60,663 bases of DNA. It comes from Bacteroidales bacterium. GTDB lineage: Bacteria > Bacteroidota > Bacteroidia > Bacteroidales > UBA932. The DNA is taken from contig JAFZVU010000044.1 of NCBI GenBank assembly GCA_017617655.1, forward strand, positions 1 through 60,663, in the 5' to 3' direction. Shown here piece by piece: positions 1 to 8,798 of the stretch; position 1 is the first letter of the stretch; each line of letters opens with the position of its first letter. The notes beneath the pieces were generated by a model that ran no database searches, was not told where the DNA came from, and saw only the letters and a list, made by a program, of their open reading frames with translations. Position numbers and translations under genes: made by a program.

Positions 1-452
1 AAGATGTTGATGTTAGGGCACCAGAACGAAAGCTCGGGGTTGCCGGGATAGTAGGTCACACCCATCGGCACGTTGAAGATGTCGTGGTCCGAACGGTTCC
101 AGTTGGCGCGGGCCTCGTCGGAAACCTGGCTGAAGACATCGTACATCTGCTGCGGGTTGAACGCTGCAGCCATACCGATAGGCTGGGGATATACCGTATA
201 TCCGTCCTGACGGACACCGTGGCAGGCCTCGCTCCACCAGTTGTATGACGGGATGCCGAGGCGGTCCACAGATATGTTCTTGTTCATCAGCAAGCCAACC
301 TTCTCCTCGACGGTCAGCAGGGACATCAGGTTGTCGATGCGCTCTTCGATGTTAAGGTCGGGATTCTGGAAAGGATATTCCCAGGTCTGCTTCGGACCGC
401 AGGCGGTGCAAAGCAGTACCAGGGAAAACAGAGATATGAGTATCTTTTTCAT
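1..452 (-). CDS. Glycoside hydrolase family 3 enzyme, N-terminal part (cut by window edge)
   Basis: The visible 150 residues start with a lipoprotein signal (MKKILISLFSLVLLCTAC) and continue into the start of a GH3 catalytic barrel: an IEERIDNLMSLLTVEEKV segment, then the YNWWSEACHGV motif typical of beta-xylosidase or beta-glucosidase GH3 proteins. The rest lies beyond base 1. It is the last visible gene of a minus-strand run, 9 bases after the CE1 esterase and two genes after the GH43-CE1 fusion. A role in finishing xylan or arabinoxylan oligosaccharides outside the cytoplasm is therefore likely. Family membership is read from the sequence; the exact substrate is inference. Confidence 0.85.
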   Translation of the reverse strand, partial: MKKILISLFSLVLLCTACGPKQTWEYPFQNPDLNIEERIDNLMSLLTVEEKVGLLMNKNISVDRLGIPSYNWWSEACHGVRQDGYTVYPQPIGMAAAFNPQQMYDVFSQVSDEARANWNRSDHDIFNVPMGVTYYPGNPELSFWCPNINI

Positions 453-461
453 AAGCCGTGA

Positions 462-1640
462 TTACTTGAACAACAGTTGTGCGATGTGGGTCAGATAGTC
501 GCGGCAGTTCATCCATGTGTGGCCGCCGTCAGGGGTGTAGAAAGTGTGTTTCACTCCGTTTGCAGTCAGGTAGGCGTCAAGTCCGCGTGAAGCTTCGATA
601 AGGAAGTCAGAGGTGCCTGTGCCAAGCCATACAAGCTTGTAGTTCTTGTTCAGGGTGTTCACGGGAGCGTAGGTGCCGTTGGTGAAATTGGTCTCGTACT
701 CATTGCCGAAGATGGCGGGAGCCATAGCGCAAACCCACTTGAACTCCTTCGGGTGTCCGAGGCCGGTGGCGAGGGCCTGACGGCCGCCGAGAGAGAAGCC
801 GGCTACGGCACGGTCGTTTGCAGATGTCTTCACTGCGTAGTTGGCCTCGATGAAAGGCTTAACGTCGTTGATGATTTCAGCAGCGACACGGTCGGTGTCC
901 ATTGAGTCATAGCGGTCGGCAAGACCCTGGCGCATCATCTCAGGATAGGGGTTGGCATAAGGCATGACCACTATCATACGCTTTGCCAGTCCGGCTGCGA
1001 TCAGGTTGTCGAGGATGTTGTTGACATGGCCCACCTTGAACCATGTCTCCCAGGTGTCAGTCATACCGTGGATGAGGTAGAGCACGGGGAGTTTCTCCTT
1101 GCCGGCGGGGTTGTAGCCAGCAGGAGTGTAGACGCACATCTGACGGTCGATGCCGCAGGTGTTGGAGTGGTAGAAGCGGTAAGTCACCTTTCCGTGGGGC
1201 ACGTCCTGGATGTCCTGGACTGACGGCTCGGGACCCTTGACGTCAGCAAGCGAATATTTGAAGCCTTCGTTGGGGAAGATGAACATGTTGTTGGGGTCGG
1301 CCACCTTGGTGCCGTCTATTACGAAGGCATAGGGATAGATGTCCGGCTTGCCGGGAGTGACGGTGATGGTCCATACGCCGTTGGCGTCTTTGCTCATCGG
1401 CATGGCTGCGGGGAGCATCTGACAGTCAAGCTCCACCGATTTGGCATCGGCGGCCTGGCAGCGGAAGGTTACGGAGCCGTCGGCATTGTATTCAGGAGAC
1501 ACTACGCCTGCCGGGAAGAGACGGGCCATGGTCTGGGGAGTCAGGCGCTGGTTTTCACCGGCCTGGGGAGGCTGGGCCTCGCTGAGCAGCGGAAGGGCGA
1601 TCAGCAGAGCCGCTGCAAATATTTTCATATATGTTTTCAT
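462..1640 (-). CDS. Secreted CE1-family esterase (feruloyl/acetyl xylan esterase-like)
   Basis: This 392-aa protein has a signal peptide (cleavage near LLSEAQ, about residue 22). An E-set/CBM48-like domain follows (about 35-125, with a YPYAFVIDG strand), then an alpha/beta-hydrolase of the CE1 (esterase D/enterochelin esterase-like) type. The catalytic triad is visible as Ser283 in GFSLGG, Asp345 in GTGTSDF and His374 in GGHTWMN. Family enzymes remove ferulate or acetate from xylan side chains. The gene lies 3 bases after the GH43-CE1 gene and is homologous to that protein's C-terminal half, so the two esterase modules look like a local duplication. Substrate is inferred from neighbours. Confidence 0.85.
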   Translation of the reverse strand: MKTYMKIFAAALLIALPLLSEAQPPQAGENQRLTPQTMARLFPAGVVSPEYNADGSVTFRCQAADAKSVELDCQMLPAAMPMSKDANGVWTITVTPGKPDIYPYAFVIDGTKVADPNNMFIFPNEGFKYSLADVKGPEPSVQDIQDVPHGKVTYRFYHSNTCGIDRQMCVYTPAGYNPAGKEKLPVLYLIHGMTDTWETWFKVGHVNNILDNLIAAGLAKRMIVVMPYANPYPEMMRQGLADRYDSMDTDRVAAEIINDVKPFIEANYAVKTSANDRAVAGFSLGGRQALATGLGHPKEFKWVCAMAPAIFGNEYETNFTNGTYAPVNTLNKNYKLVWLGTGTSDFLIEASRGLDAYLTANGVKHTFYTPDGGHTWMNCRDYLTHIAQLLFK

Positions 1641-1643
1641 ATC

Positions 1644-4600
1644 TTATTTCTGGAAAAGGAGAGGCAGGGTTTTGTCGAGGAAATACTTGGCATTCATCCA
1701 TGTGTGGCCGAACTTGCCGGTGGTGAACTCTTTGACGTTCTTGATGCCTTTGCTGTCAAGGAAGTCCATGTAGTCCTTGGCGTTGCCGTAGAGGAAGTCG
1801 TCGGTGCCGACGCCAAGCCAGAAGAGGTTGATCTTGTCGTTGATCTTCGGGTCGTCATAGACTCCGCCGGGAAGGGTGGTGCTGGTGAATGAGCTGTAAG
1901 AGCACAGCCATGAGAACTTGTCGAGGTTCGTCAGGCCGATGGCCAGACCCTGGTTGCCGCCGCGTGAGAAACCGCCGATGGCGCGGTGGTCGCGGTCATT
2001 GAGGGTGCGGTAGTTCTTCTCCACGAACGGCATCAGGTCGTTCAGCATGTCGGTGGTGAAGAGGTCGCCACGGGGAGCCTGCCCTGCCGGGAAGTACTTG
2101 GAAGGATTGCCGTAAGGCAGTACGATAATCATGTCCTTGGCCTGTCCCTTAGCGATCAGGTTGTCGAGGATGAGGTTCATGCGGCCGACCTTGAAGTATA
2201 CTTCCTCGGTGTCGGTGGTTCCGCTGATGAGATAGAAGACAGGATACTTCTTATTCTTGTTCTTGTCGTACTGGGGAGGGGTGTATACTATGGCGTTGCC
2301 GAAGGTGCCGAGGCTCTCAGACCAGTAGTTCACATAGTCCACGCTGCCGTGAGGCACGTTGGTGAGGGCGTGGAGCAGAGGCTCTCCGTTGCCGCGAACG
2401 TCAACGATGCTGTTCTTGAAGGTCTCGTTCGGGAACCAGTCGGGGTTCTGGGGGTCCATGATGGTAACGCCGTCGACTATGAAGCTGTAAGGATACATGT
2501 CGGGCTCCACGGGGCCGAGGGTAAGGGACCATACGCCGTTGGCGCCTTTCACCATGTCCTGGGTGCCGGCGAACTGCGCGTTCACCTTGACAGACTTGGC
2601 GTTGGGGTCGCGGTAGTTGAATGTCACTGTATTATCGGGGTTGACGACGGGTGAGGATACTGAACCTCCCATCATTCCGCCGCCGCCCATCATTCCGGGC
2701 CAGCCGCCCTGACGGCGCAGATGGCGGATCTCAAGGACAACCTTGCCGGCCTCGGGACCGCGGACTACCTTCATCCACATCTCGGCGTTGACTTCAGTGC
2801 CTACACCCATGTCGGTAAGCTTGGCCTCGATGCCGGGCTCGCCGGTGCCGATGAGGTCAGCCTCGGTGAGTTCGCCGGACCACAGAACGGGACCGTAGCT
2901 GTGATTGATGGTCCAGGTGCCGGGATCGATGCCGTCGTATTCATAGCGGTCGACACCTTCCTTGATCATCACGCGCTTGGTGTTCGGGTCGTTGCGGCCG
3001 AATCCGCTACGGCCCTGGCCGCGCTTGTTGATCTCGACCTCGCCGCCTGTGCCGTTGACTTCCTCGCTCCTCGGATAGTAATAATCCAGGCCTGAGTCGA
3101 ACGACTCGACTTCGAAGATATATTCAGGAGCGGTGTTGAGGCTGTGGAGCTTGAAGTAATCCTGGTCGTAAACGATGTAGCTGTTGTAGAGCTTGCCGGG
3201 CTCGATGCCGTAGCGGATTATGTATCCGTCAGCGCCGGGAACGGGCTCCCAGAGGAGTTCGGCCTCGCGGCGGTCTCTCTGGTTGCGGACAACCTTGACG
3301 TCAGCCACCTTCACGCTACCGGCTGAATAGGGATTACCGAACACGCGCAGGTCCTTGATGCTGAACTTGGCGCCGTCATGGCACTGGCGGGTGTTGGTGA
3401 CCTTCACGTAGCGGCCCTGGGCGGGCTTAGCAAGTTCGGTGTAGTCATGGTGGAAGTCATATTTGTTGGCGGGCTTGTCGATGACGGTGGTCCACTTGTT
3501 ACCATCGATCGAAACCTCAACCTTGAAGCACTGGTAGTATTCGGGAAGCTGGGGTACTGCGCCGCCGAAGCCGGCTGCTGCTGCCTGCTGGGCACCGATG
3601 TGGTCCCAGTTGCACTGGATGGCATAGATGTCAGCCACCTTGCCGAGATCTACCTGGAACCATTCGCCCGGATCGCCAGTTTCGGCTGCCCAGTTGGTCA
3701 TGAAGTCCTCGTCAACCGCATTCTCGGGAACGAAGTTCTCGAAGGTTGATGATACAGTGACTTTCTTCTGGTGAGACAGAAGCTTCCATCCTGTCCAGTT
3801 GTGGTCCACAGCGTCGGTGCGGGTGCCAGGCCAGTACTGCGGGTAGTCGCCGAACTCTTCGCTGGCATGCATAACGCCCTCTGCGTCTACAGCAGTCGGG
3901 AAGATGGCGAGTTCAGAGCCGCGCCCTGCCCCGCCGTAGCTCGACGGAATCATGCAGATGGTCCATAGCTGGCCGTTCTTGTCGTGGAAGGTGCTGCCGT
4001 GGCCTGCGCCCACTGCGAAACCGGTGGTCTTGAAGGTAAGAGGGTTGTGTTCAGAATATGTGAAGGGGCCCATGGGGCTGTCTCCTACGTACACTCCGTG
4101 AGAGTATGAGAGGAGCTCCAGACCGATGGCTGCATACTGCAGATAGTATTTGCCGTTGTGCTTGGTCATCCAGGGACCTTCGATCCACGGGTATTCCTCC
4201 TTGAAATAGTCGCGGCGGCCGCCGAAGATAGAGTAGATCACATCGTCGTGGGTGCGCTTCTCGAAGCCGTGGTTGCGATAGTCGCTGAAGAAAAGGACGT
4301 TCGGGCCTGCAATCTCCTTGAAGGTCTTCTTGTCGAGCTCGACAACCTTGAAAGGCATCAGCTGCGACCAGCCGTAGTAGAGATAGAGATGTCCGTCGTC
4401 GTCTACGAACATGTTGGCGTCGCCGTAGCGGTCGCTGTCAAGGGTGCCTATGAGCTCCCATGTGCCGGCCTTCGGGTCTGTGGCCTTGTAGACGTTTTTG
4501 TTGTTCATTGAGCAGCCGATAAGCTCGCCGTCCATCTCGACAACCGAAACCACGCCGCCCGGATAGTTCGGGGCATCGACGTAGGTCCAGTCCTTGAAGT

Positions 4601-4817
4601 CGGGAGAGTACCAGTAGCCTTTACGGTGAGATACAAAAAGATAGTAGTCGCCCTGATATACGAGGACGACGGGCTCACCACCTCTGTAAGAGCGCTCGCC
4701 GGGCACTACCAGATCGAGCGGATTGCAGAAAGTGTTCTTCTCCTGCCCGTATGAAAGGAGCGACAGGAGCAAGAGTGCGGCCGCGAACACGGCGCGCGAG
4801 AAGGTTTTAGTGTGCAT
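1644..4817 (-). CDS. GH43 / CBM32-like / CE1 multidomain hemicellulase-esterase
   Basis: This 1057-aa protein has a signal peptide ending near residue 24 (SYGQ). Order of domains: GH43 five-bladed propeller (about 30-335); an F5/8-type C carbohydrate-binding domain (about 350-500, AVDEDFMTNWAAE, EWFQVDLG); an Fn3-like segment (about 510-590); a beta-rich region (about 615-705); an E-set/CBM48-like domain (about 715-815); and a C-terminal CE1 esterase with Ser951 (GGFSRGG), Asp1006 or 1007 and His1038 (GHTWMN). GH43 enzymes cut arabinose or xylose links and CE1 enzymes remove ester groups, so the protein probably debranches xylan with two activities on one chain. It is first in an operon with the CE1 and GH3 genes and has its own promoter match upstream. 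Confidence 0.85.
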   Translation of the reverse strand: MHTKTFSRAVFAAALLLLSLLSYGQEKNTFCNPLDLVVPGERSYRGGEPVVLVYQGDYYLFVSHRKGYWYSPDFKDWTYVDAPNYPGGVVSVVEMDGELIGCSMNNKNVYKATDPKAGTWELIGTLDSDRYGDANMFVDDDGHLYLYYGWSQLMPFKVVELDKKTFKEIAGPNVLFFSDYRNHGFEKRTHDDVIYSIFGGRRDYFKEEYPWIEGPWMTKHNGKYYLQYAAIGLELLSYSHGVYVGDSPMGPFTYSEHNPLTFKTTGFAVGAGHGSTFHDKNGQLWTICMIPSSYGGAGRGSELAIFPTAVDAEGVMHASEEFGDYPQYWPGTRTDAVDHNWTGWKLLSHQKKVTVSSTFENFVPENAVDEDFMTNWAAETGDPGEWFQVDLGKVADIYAIQCNWDHIGAQQAAAAGFGGAVPQLPEYYQCFKVEVSIDGNKWTTVIDKPANKYDFHHDYTELAKPAQGRYVKVTNTRQCHDGAKFSIKDLRVFGNPYSAGSVKVADVKVVRNQRDRREAELLWEPVPGADGYIIRYGIEPGKLYNSYIVYDQDYFKLHSLNTAPEYIFEVESFDSGLDYYYPRSEEVNGTGGEVEINKRGQGRSGFGRNDPNTKRVMIKEGVDRYEYDGIDPGTWTINHSYGPVLWSGELTEADLIGTGEPGIEAKLTDMGVGTEVNAEMWMKVVRGPEAGKVVLEIRHLRRQGGWPGMMGGGGMMGGSVSSPVVNPDNTVTFNYRDPNAKSVKVNAQFAGTQDMVKGANGVWSLTLGPVEPDMYPYSFIVDGVTIMDPQNPDWFPNETFKNSIVDVRGNGEPLLHALTNVPHGSVDYVNYWSESLGTFGNAIVYTPPQYDKNKNKKYPVFYLISGTTDTEEVYFKVGRMNLILDNLIAKGQAKDMIIVLPYGNPSKYFPAGQAPRGDLFTTDMLNDLMPFVEKNYRTLNDRDHRAIGGFSRGGNQGLAIGLTNLDKFSWLCSYSSFTSTTLPGGVYDDPKINDKINLFWLGVGTDDFLYGNAKDYMDFLDSKGIKNVKEFTTGKFGHTWMNAKYFLDKTLPLLFQK

Positions 4818-4848
4818 ATATAGATTAATTAGGTATAATTTCTTCCTT

Positions 4849-4879
4849 CAAATTTAAGCAAGCTTGGGCGCAATTCCAA
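4849..4879 (-). promoter_or_regulatory. Bacteroidetes-type promoter of the GH43-CE1 operon
   Basis: On the minus strand TAAATTTG (4849-4856) matches the Bacteroidetes -7 consensus TAnnTTTG exactly. A TTG (4877-4879) lies 20 bases further upstream, where the -33 element is expected. The start codon at 4817 is about 30 bases downstream, and a terminator lies immediately upstream, so this is the natural start of the GH43-CE1-GH3 transcript. Confidence 0.6.
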
Positions 4880-4897
4880 TTGCCAGGGGAGCAAAAT

Positions 4898-4929
4898 AAA
4901 GAGTCCCGGCCTTCCGACCGGGACTCTTT
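4898..4929 (-). terminator. Rho-independent terminator after the carboxylesterase gene
   Basis: A perfect 12-bp stem (AAAGAGTCCCGG with CCGGGACTCTTT) and an 8-base loop are followed on the minus strand by a T-rich stretch. It lies 28 bases after the stop of the carboxylesterase and separates it from the GH43 operon. Confidence 0.85.
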
Positions 4930-4956
4930 ATAAATAATAGGGTGTAATGTCAGACT

Positions 4957-6462
4957 TTACGGCCTGATAGGATCGCCCATGTCAGAAGCTTCGTTGTCGT
5001 TTTCATCCAGTTTGAAGCGCATGAATTTCGGGTTCTCCTTGGTGTAAGGCTCCCAGCCGATGCCGGGATCGCTGGTCTTTGCGAAGTTGGTCCATGCGTC
5101 GATCATCTTGGTTGAAAGATCCCAGTCACCCTGGGTCCAGGGACGCCAGCAGTGCTTGAGAGACTTGAATACGAACCAGAGGTCTGAAGAGTGGAAGGCG
5201 CCTTTGAGGCGGGCGGTTACTTCAGGGTGAGAACCGTCGTCAGGCAGAGGACGAGCAAACTCATATGCCCAGGCCTTGTTGCCTTTCTCCTCGCGGTTGA
5301 GGCAGAATGCAGCGATGCCGCCTGCCATGTCGCCCATATCGTTGAGGGTGTAGCCGATCATGTAAGGAACGTCGGCGAGGGTGCCGTCAGCTGCTGCTGC
5401 GTCGAAGCTCTCGAGGCTTACATATCCGTCTACCATAGGAGAACCGGTCATGTAGCCGAACTTGCCGCTTGCGCCGTTGTAGATGGTGCCGAGGGCATGG
5501 ATGGTCTCAGTAGCTGCTGCACGCATCTTCTTGAGGTCGGTGAAGCCAGCCCAGTCCATGATTTCCTTAACTTGCTGGGCTGCCTCTGCGGGAGTCGATG
5601 CGCGGCGCATCATGCTCATCATAGAGCTTGTACGGCCGGCTGCTGCGGCAGGCATACCTGCGGGACGGGCTGCAGATGCTGCGGGAGCTGCGGGAGCGGC
5701 CATCGGGACGGTAAGTCCGCCACCGGACATGATGACAGCCTTGTGGAAGAGGCCGCGGGCGAGCGGAGACTCGCAGAGGGTCTTCACGCTGCCGGCTCCG
5801 GCGCTCTGGCCAAAGATCATCACGTTGTCAGGGTCGCCGCCGAACTGGGCGATATTCTTCTTGATCCATTTGAGGGCCTCGATCTGGTCGAGGATACCGT
5901 AGTTGCCGGATACGCCGTGAGGGCTTTCAGCTGCGAGCTCGGGGTGGGTCAGGAAGCCGAAAACGCCGAGACGATAGTTGATAGACACCAGGACGACGTC
6001 CCTTGCGCCCCACTCCTGGGCGTCGAACTCAGGCTCTGAGCCGAAACCTTCGCGGTATCCGCCGCCGTGGATCCAGAGGGCAACCGGAAGCTTAGCCTCG
6101 GGATGGCCTGAAGCCTTGGTCCATACATTGGCATAGAGGCAGTCCTCGCTGTAGGGAGCCTCTCCGCCATAACCCCACTCAGTGTAGTATCCGCCGGGAT
6201 ACTGGATGGCCTGATAGCTGGGATGGCCGAATCTGTCACAAAGTCTCACGCCCTGCCAGGGAACTACCGGCTGGGGTTCTTTCCAGCGGAGGTCGCCGAT
6301 AGGCGCAGCTGCATAAGGGATTCCGCGGTATACGAGGACACCGGGAATATCAGTTGTTACACCTTGGATCTGGCCACCTTCGATCGTGAGCACCGGAGTG
6401 TTCACAGTTTTGTTGCACCCGAACAATGCGAGCACAGCCAAAAGAACAATTAGTTTTTTCAT
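4957..6462 (-). CDS. Lipoprotein carboxylesterase, type B (CesB/lipase family)
   Basis: This 501-aa protein starts with a lipoprotein signal (LALFGC, Cys16). It shows the type-B carboxylesterase landmarks in order: EDCLYANVW, oxyanion motif HGGG (132-135), nucleophile Ser220 in GQSAGAGS, and a histidine in GAFHSSDLWFVF near the C terminus. Such enzymes hydrolyse carboxylic esters; next to xylan esterases it may remove acetyl or phenolic groups. An alanine/proline-rich, probably disordered insert lies at about residues 250-285, just after the nucleophile strand, which is unusual for the family. A -7 promoter match TATATTTG sits at 6498-6505, and the gene ends at a strong terminator, so it is probably monocistronic. 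Confidence 0.88.
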   Translation of the reverse strand: MKKLIVLLAVLALFGCNKTVNTPVLTIEGGQIQGVTTDIPGVLVYRGIPYAAAPIGDLRWKEPQPVVPWQGVRLCDRFGHPSYQAIQYPGGYYTEWGYGGEAPYSEDCLYANVWTKASGHPEAKLPVALWIHGGGYREGFGSEPEFDAQEWGARDVVLVSINYRLGVFGFLTHPELAAESPHGVSGNYGILDQIEALKWIKKNIAQFGGDPDNVMIFGQSAGAGSVKTLCESPLARGLFHKAVIMSGGGLTVPMAAPAAPAASAARPAGMPAAAAGRTSSMMSMMRRASTPAEAAQQVKEIMDWAGFTDLKKMRAAATETIHALGTIYNGASGKFGYMTGSPMVDGYVSLESFDAAAADGTLADVPYMIGYTLNDMGDMAGGIAAFCLNREEKGNKAWAYEFARPLPDDGSHPEVTARLKGAFHSSDLWFVFKSLKHCWRPWTQGDWDLSTKMIDAWTNFAKTSDPGIGWEPYTKENPKFMRFKLDENDNEASDMGDPIRP

Positions 6463-6514
6463 AGGTAGTAGTGTAAAGATAAGTCAGGTTGTTGACACAA
6501 ATATAATAAAAATC

Positions 6515-6544
6515 AAGGCAGGTGTTCTCAAAATCACCTGCCTT
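6515..6544. terminator. Hairpin terminator between the Spy-like and carboxylesterase genes
   Basis: A perfect 10-bp stem (AAGGCAGGTG with CACCTGCCTT) has a 10-base loop and T-rich sequence on both sides. It sits 25 bases after the stop of the minus-strand Spy-like gene, which it most likely terminates. Confidence 0.75.
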
Positions 6545-6569
6545 TTGTTTTCGTTTGCAGAACTTCGGT

Positions 6570-6953
6570 CTATCTGCCGAATCCGCCGCCGAATCCGCCG
6601 GGGCCGCCGCCCTGACGCATACGCTGCTGCTCCTCGTCATATTTCTTGTACTGGTCAGCAGTCAGCACGCCCTTGAGGAATTTTTCCTGCTCCTGCATCC
6701 TCTTCTGCATTGCTTCCATGTCGAAGCCGCCAGGACCGCCCTGACCGCCCTGCTCGAACATTTCCATCATCTGCTTAGATTCCTTCAGGAAATAGTCATA
6801 AAGTTTCTTGTACTGGTCATCAGTAGTCTTGCAGGTCTCCTTGATGCGATCTGCACGCATCTTTGCCATGTCTTCAGCGTTGAACTGAGGCATCTGGGCG
6901 AATGCGTTGATTGAAAGGACAAGGGCGAGAAGCCCGAAAAGCATTTTTTTCAT
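6570..6953 (-). CDS. Small secreted Spy/CpxP-like or DUF4890-like protein
   Basis: This 127-aa protein has a clear signal peptide (cleaved after about residue 19, NAFA/Q). The mature part is charged and helical (FNAEDMAKMRADRIKE, then LTADQYKKYDEEQQRM) and the tail is glycine-rich. The general pattern, a short periplasmic helical protein with repeated DQYKK elements, resembles the Spy/CpxP-like proteins common in Bacteroidetes, but I cannot assign a function. A damaged second copy with a near-identical upstream region lies at 13136-13333. Confidence 0.75.
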   Translation of the reverse strand: MKKMLFGLLALVLSINAFAQMPQFNAEDMAKMRADRIKETCKTTDDQYKKLYDYFLKESKQMMEMFEQGGQGGPGGFDMEAMQKRMQEQEKFLKGVLTADQYKKYDEEQQRMRQGGGPGGFGGGFGR

Positions 6954-7059
6954 ATTACAATAATTGTGTTAAACGTTCTGGGTTATTAGACAATCGAAGT
7001 TACAAAAAGTAAAAAACAGTTGTAACGTTTTTTTGAGGAAGGCGGGTGAAAGCGGGGTG

Positions 7060-8739
7060 CTACTGCTGACGCTTCCACTCCTGGGGAGAGAGGCCGGTGG
7101 CAGTTTTGAAGCTGCGGAAGAAGGTGGTGTAGGATGAGAAGCCGGACTCGTCAGCCACCTCGTCGAGCAGCATGTCGGGATGTTCGCGCAGCAACTTCTT
7201 GGCGTAGTCGATGCGGTAGCGCGTTATCATCTTCGAGAAGCTTTCTCCCGACAGATTGTTCAGCAGGACGCTGACGTAGGTTTTGTTGGTGGCAAGTTCG
7301 GAAGCCACGTCGGTAATGCGAAGATTCTTGCGGCGGAAGAGCTCTTTCTCCTCGATGAGGGTCGAAATCTCCTCCACCAGGTTGCGGGGATCCTTGCTCT
7401 CCTCTGCCGCAGAAGGGACGCCGGATGCTTCAGGCTCCCGGCCCTTCCTTCGCAATGCACCAACAAACAGCAGCACTCCCACCCCAACGACGACAATGCC
7501 AACCAACAGAGCCCAAAGAGGCAAACCCGCCGCCTGCATAGGCTCAGTGTGGAGCATAAATACCGTCGAATATGTCTTGAAAAAATCTCCCTCGACGGGA
7601 AATGTGCCTTTCTTCCACCCCGTTCCGCCTGCCAACACAAAACGGCCGCCCGGTAGGAGCCTGGCCAGATTGATTGGAATGTCGTCTGGCATTTCGGCGA
7701 AATAATATGTCGATGTCGCTTTGCCACCGTCGAGAGTAGCGTCGTAGCTGATGCGGGCCATGCAGATACGCTCGGTCTCGGGATCCATACCCTGCACCCA
7801 TATGAGCCTGGAAGGACGGTCCACCTGAAGATGGCGCCACTCGATCGGGGTGCCGTCCGGTCCTTTCGCCGGAAGAGGCTCTGCCATCTCCAAAAGAGAG
7901 AATTCGCCGGAAGCTACCTTTATTATTGTACATTCGTTTCCGGAACGGATGCTCGCTGGGACCAGATAGGTATATTCGGCAATCTGAATGTCTTCCGGAA
8001 AGACGTAATAATTGCATATCGGCTCCCATTCTTCCAGTAGCGGGACATATTCAGCTTCTCCGCCGAGATGGTCCACCCGGCCGGCAGGAGAATTACCCAC
8101 AGTGTCCCAGGGGCCAAAAACGATGATGTCATCTTGCGAGGCCGGCAGGACAAAAGGCTCGGCCCAGCCTGGAGAGAGCGGGCCGCCCGGGGCGAAGCCA
8201 CCTTCAGCCGACCAGAACTCATAGCTGTCCGGGGCATGCCAGTTGCCGACGATGACGACCTTGCCGTCCGGCAAAGTTACGGCCGAAGGCATGGCGCGCT
8301 TGGCCGACATGATGCCGGCCGCGGAAAAGCAGTGGGAAGCCGGGGCGTAAATTTCCGCACCCCAGCTCTGCCCGATGCCGAAAGCCTCGGCGCTGCCGCC
8401 GCCAAGCAGAATAGAGCCGTCTTGCAACTGCGCAGCAAAGCCATTGAGATGCGGATAAAGCATCGGCACAGTATGCCAGACCCCGTCAACAAAATACTCT
8501 GCAGTCTCGATAGGCTTGAACCCTTCGGTGTGGCCGCCAAGCACCACAATCTCGTCGCCGATCACCACCGTCCGGTGATTCCCCCTCGGCTCATTCATAT
8601 CCGGCAGCCGCTCCACCGTCATCCGCCGCCACTGCGTCCCATCTTCACCGGACACAACGCCCCCGCCGCTCCCCGCCCGAGAGCAAGAAACAGCCAGAAG
8701 CATTGCAAATACCGCGACTATGTGGAGCAGACGGTTCAC
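7060..8739 (-). CDS. Membrane-spanning regulator: extracytoplasmic kelch propeller, TM helix, AraC HTH
   Basis: This 559-aa protein begins with a signal or lipoprotein segment (LLAVSC). About 380 residues of kelch/galactose-oxidase-like repeats follow (NHRTVVIGDEIVVLGGHTEG, LQDGSILLGGGSA, LPDGKVVIVGN, LLPGGRFVLAGG). One hydrophobic helix (about 406-429) is followed by basic residues RRKGR and a C-terminal AraC-family HTH (about 470-556, ITDVASELATNKTYVSVLLN, VADESGFSSYTTFFRSFK). The layout predicts an outside sensor coupled through the membrane to DNA binding without a histidine kinase. The start codon is GTG with no clear ribosome-binding site. It ends a minus-strand run downstream of two FISUMP lipoproteins, which it might control; that link is inference. 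Confidence 0.85.
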   Translation of the reverse strand: MNRLLHIVAVFAMLLAVSCSRAGSGGGVVSGEDGTQWRRMTVERLPDMNEPRGNHRTVVIGDEIVVLGGHTEGFKPIETAEYFVDGVWHTVPMLYPHLNGFAAQLQDGSILLGGGSAEAFGIGQSWGAEIYAPASHCFSAAGIMSAKRAMPSAVTLPDGKVVIVGNWHAPDSYEFWSAEGGFAPGGPLSPGWAEPFVLPASQDDIIVFGPWDTVGNSPAGRVDHLGGEAEYVPLLEEWEPICNYYVFPEDIQIAEYTYLVPASIRSGNECTIIKVASGEFSLLEMAEPLPAKGPDGTPIEWRHLQVDRPSRLIWVQGMDPETERICMARISYDATLDGGKATSTYYFAEMPDDIPINLARLLPGGRFVLAGGTGWKKGTFPVEGDFFKTYSTVFMLHTEPMQAAGLPLWALLVGIVVVGVGVLLFVGALRRKGREPEASGVPSAAEESKDPRNLVEEISTLIEEKELFRRKNLRITDVASELATNKTYVSVLLNNLSGESFSKMITRYRIDYAKKLLREHPDMLLDEVADESGFSSYTTFFRSFKTATGLSPQEWKRQQ

Positions 8740-8798
8740 TTTGTAAAGGTATCAAGTATTCGGCAGATATTCAACCTGATCGTCTCGTGCCTGTTGTC

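Noticed and set aside
2000..2654. Plus-strand frame of 222 residues inside the GH43-CE1 gene
   Set aside because: Antisense shadow; the minus-strand protein is fully supported by catalytic motifs.
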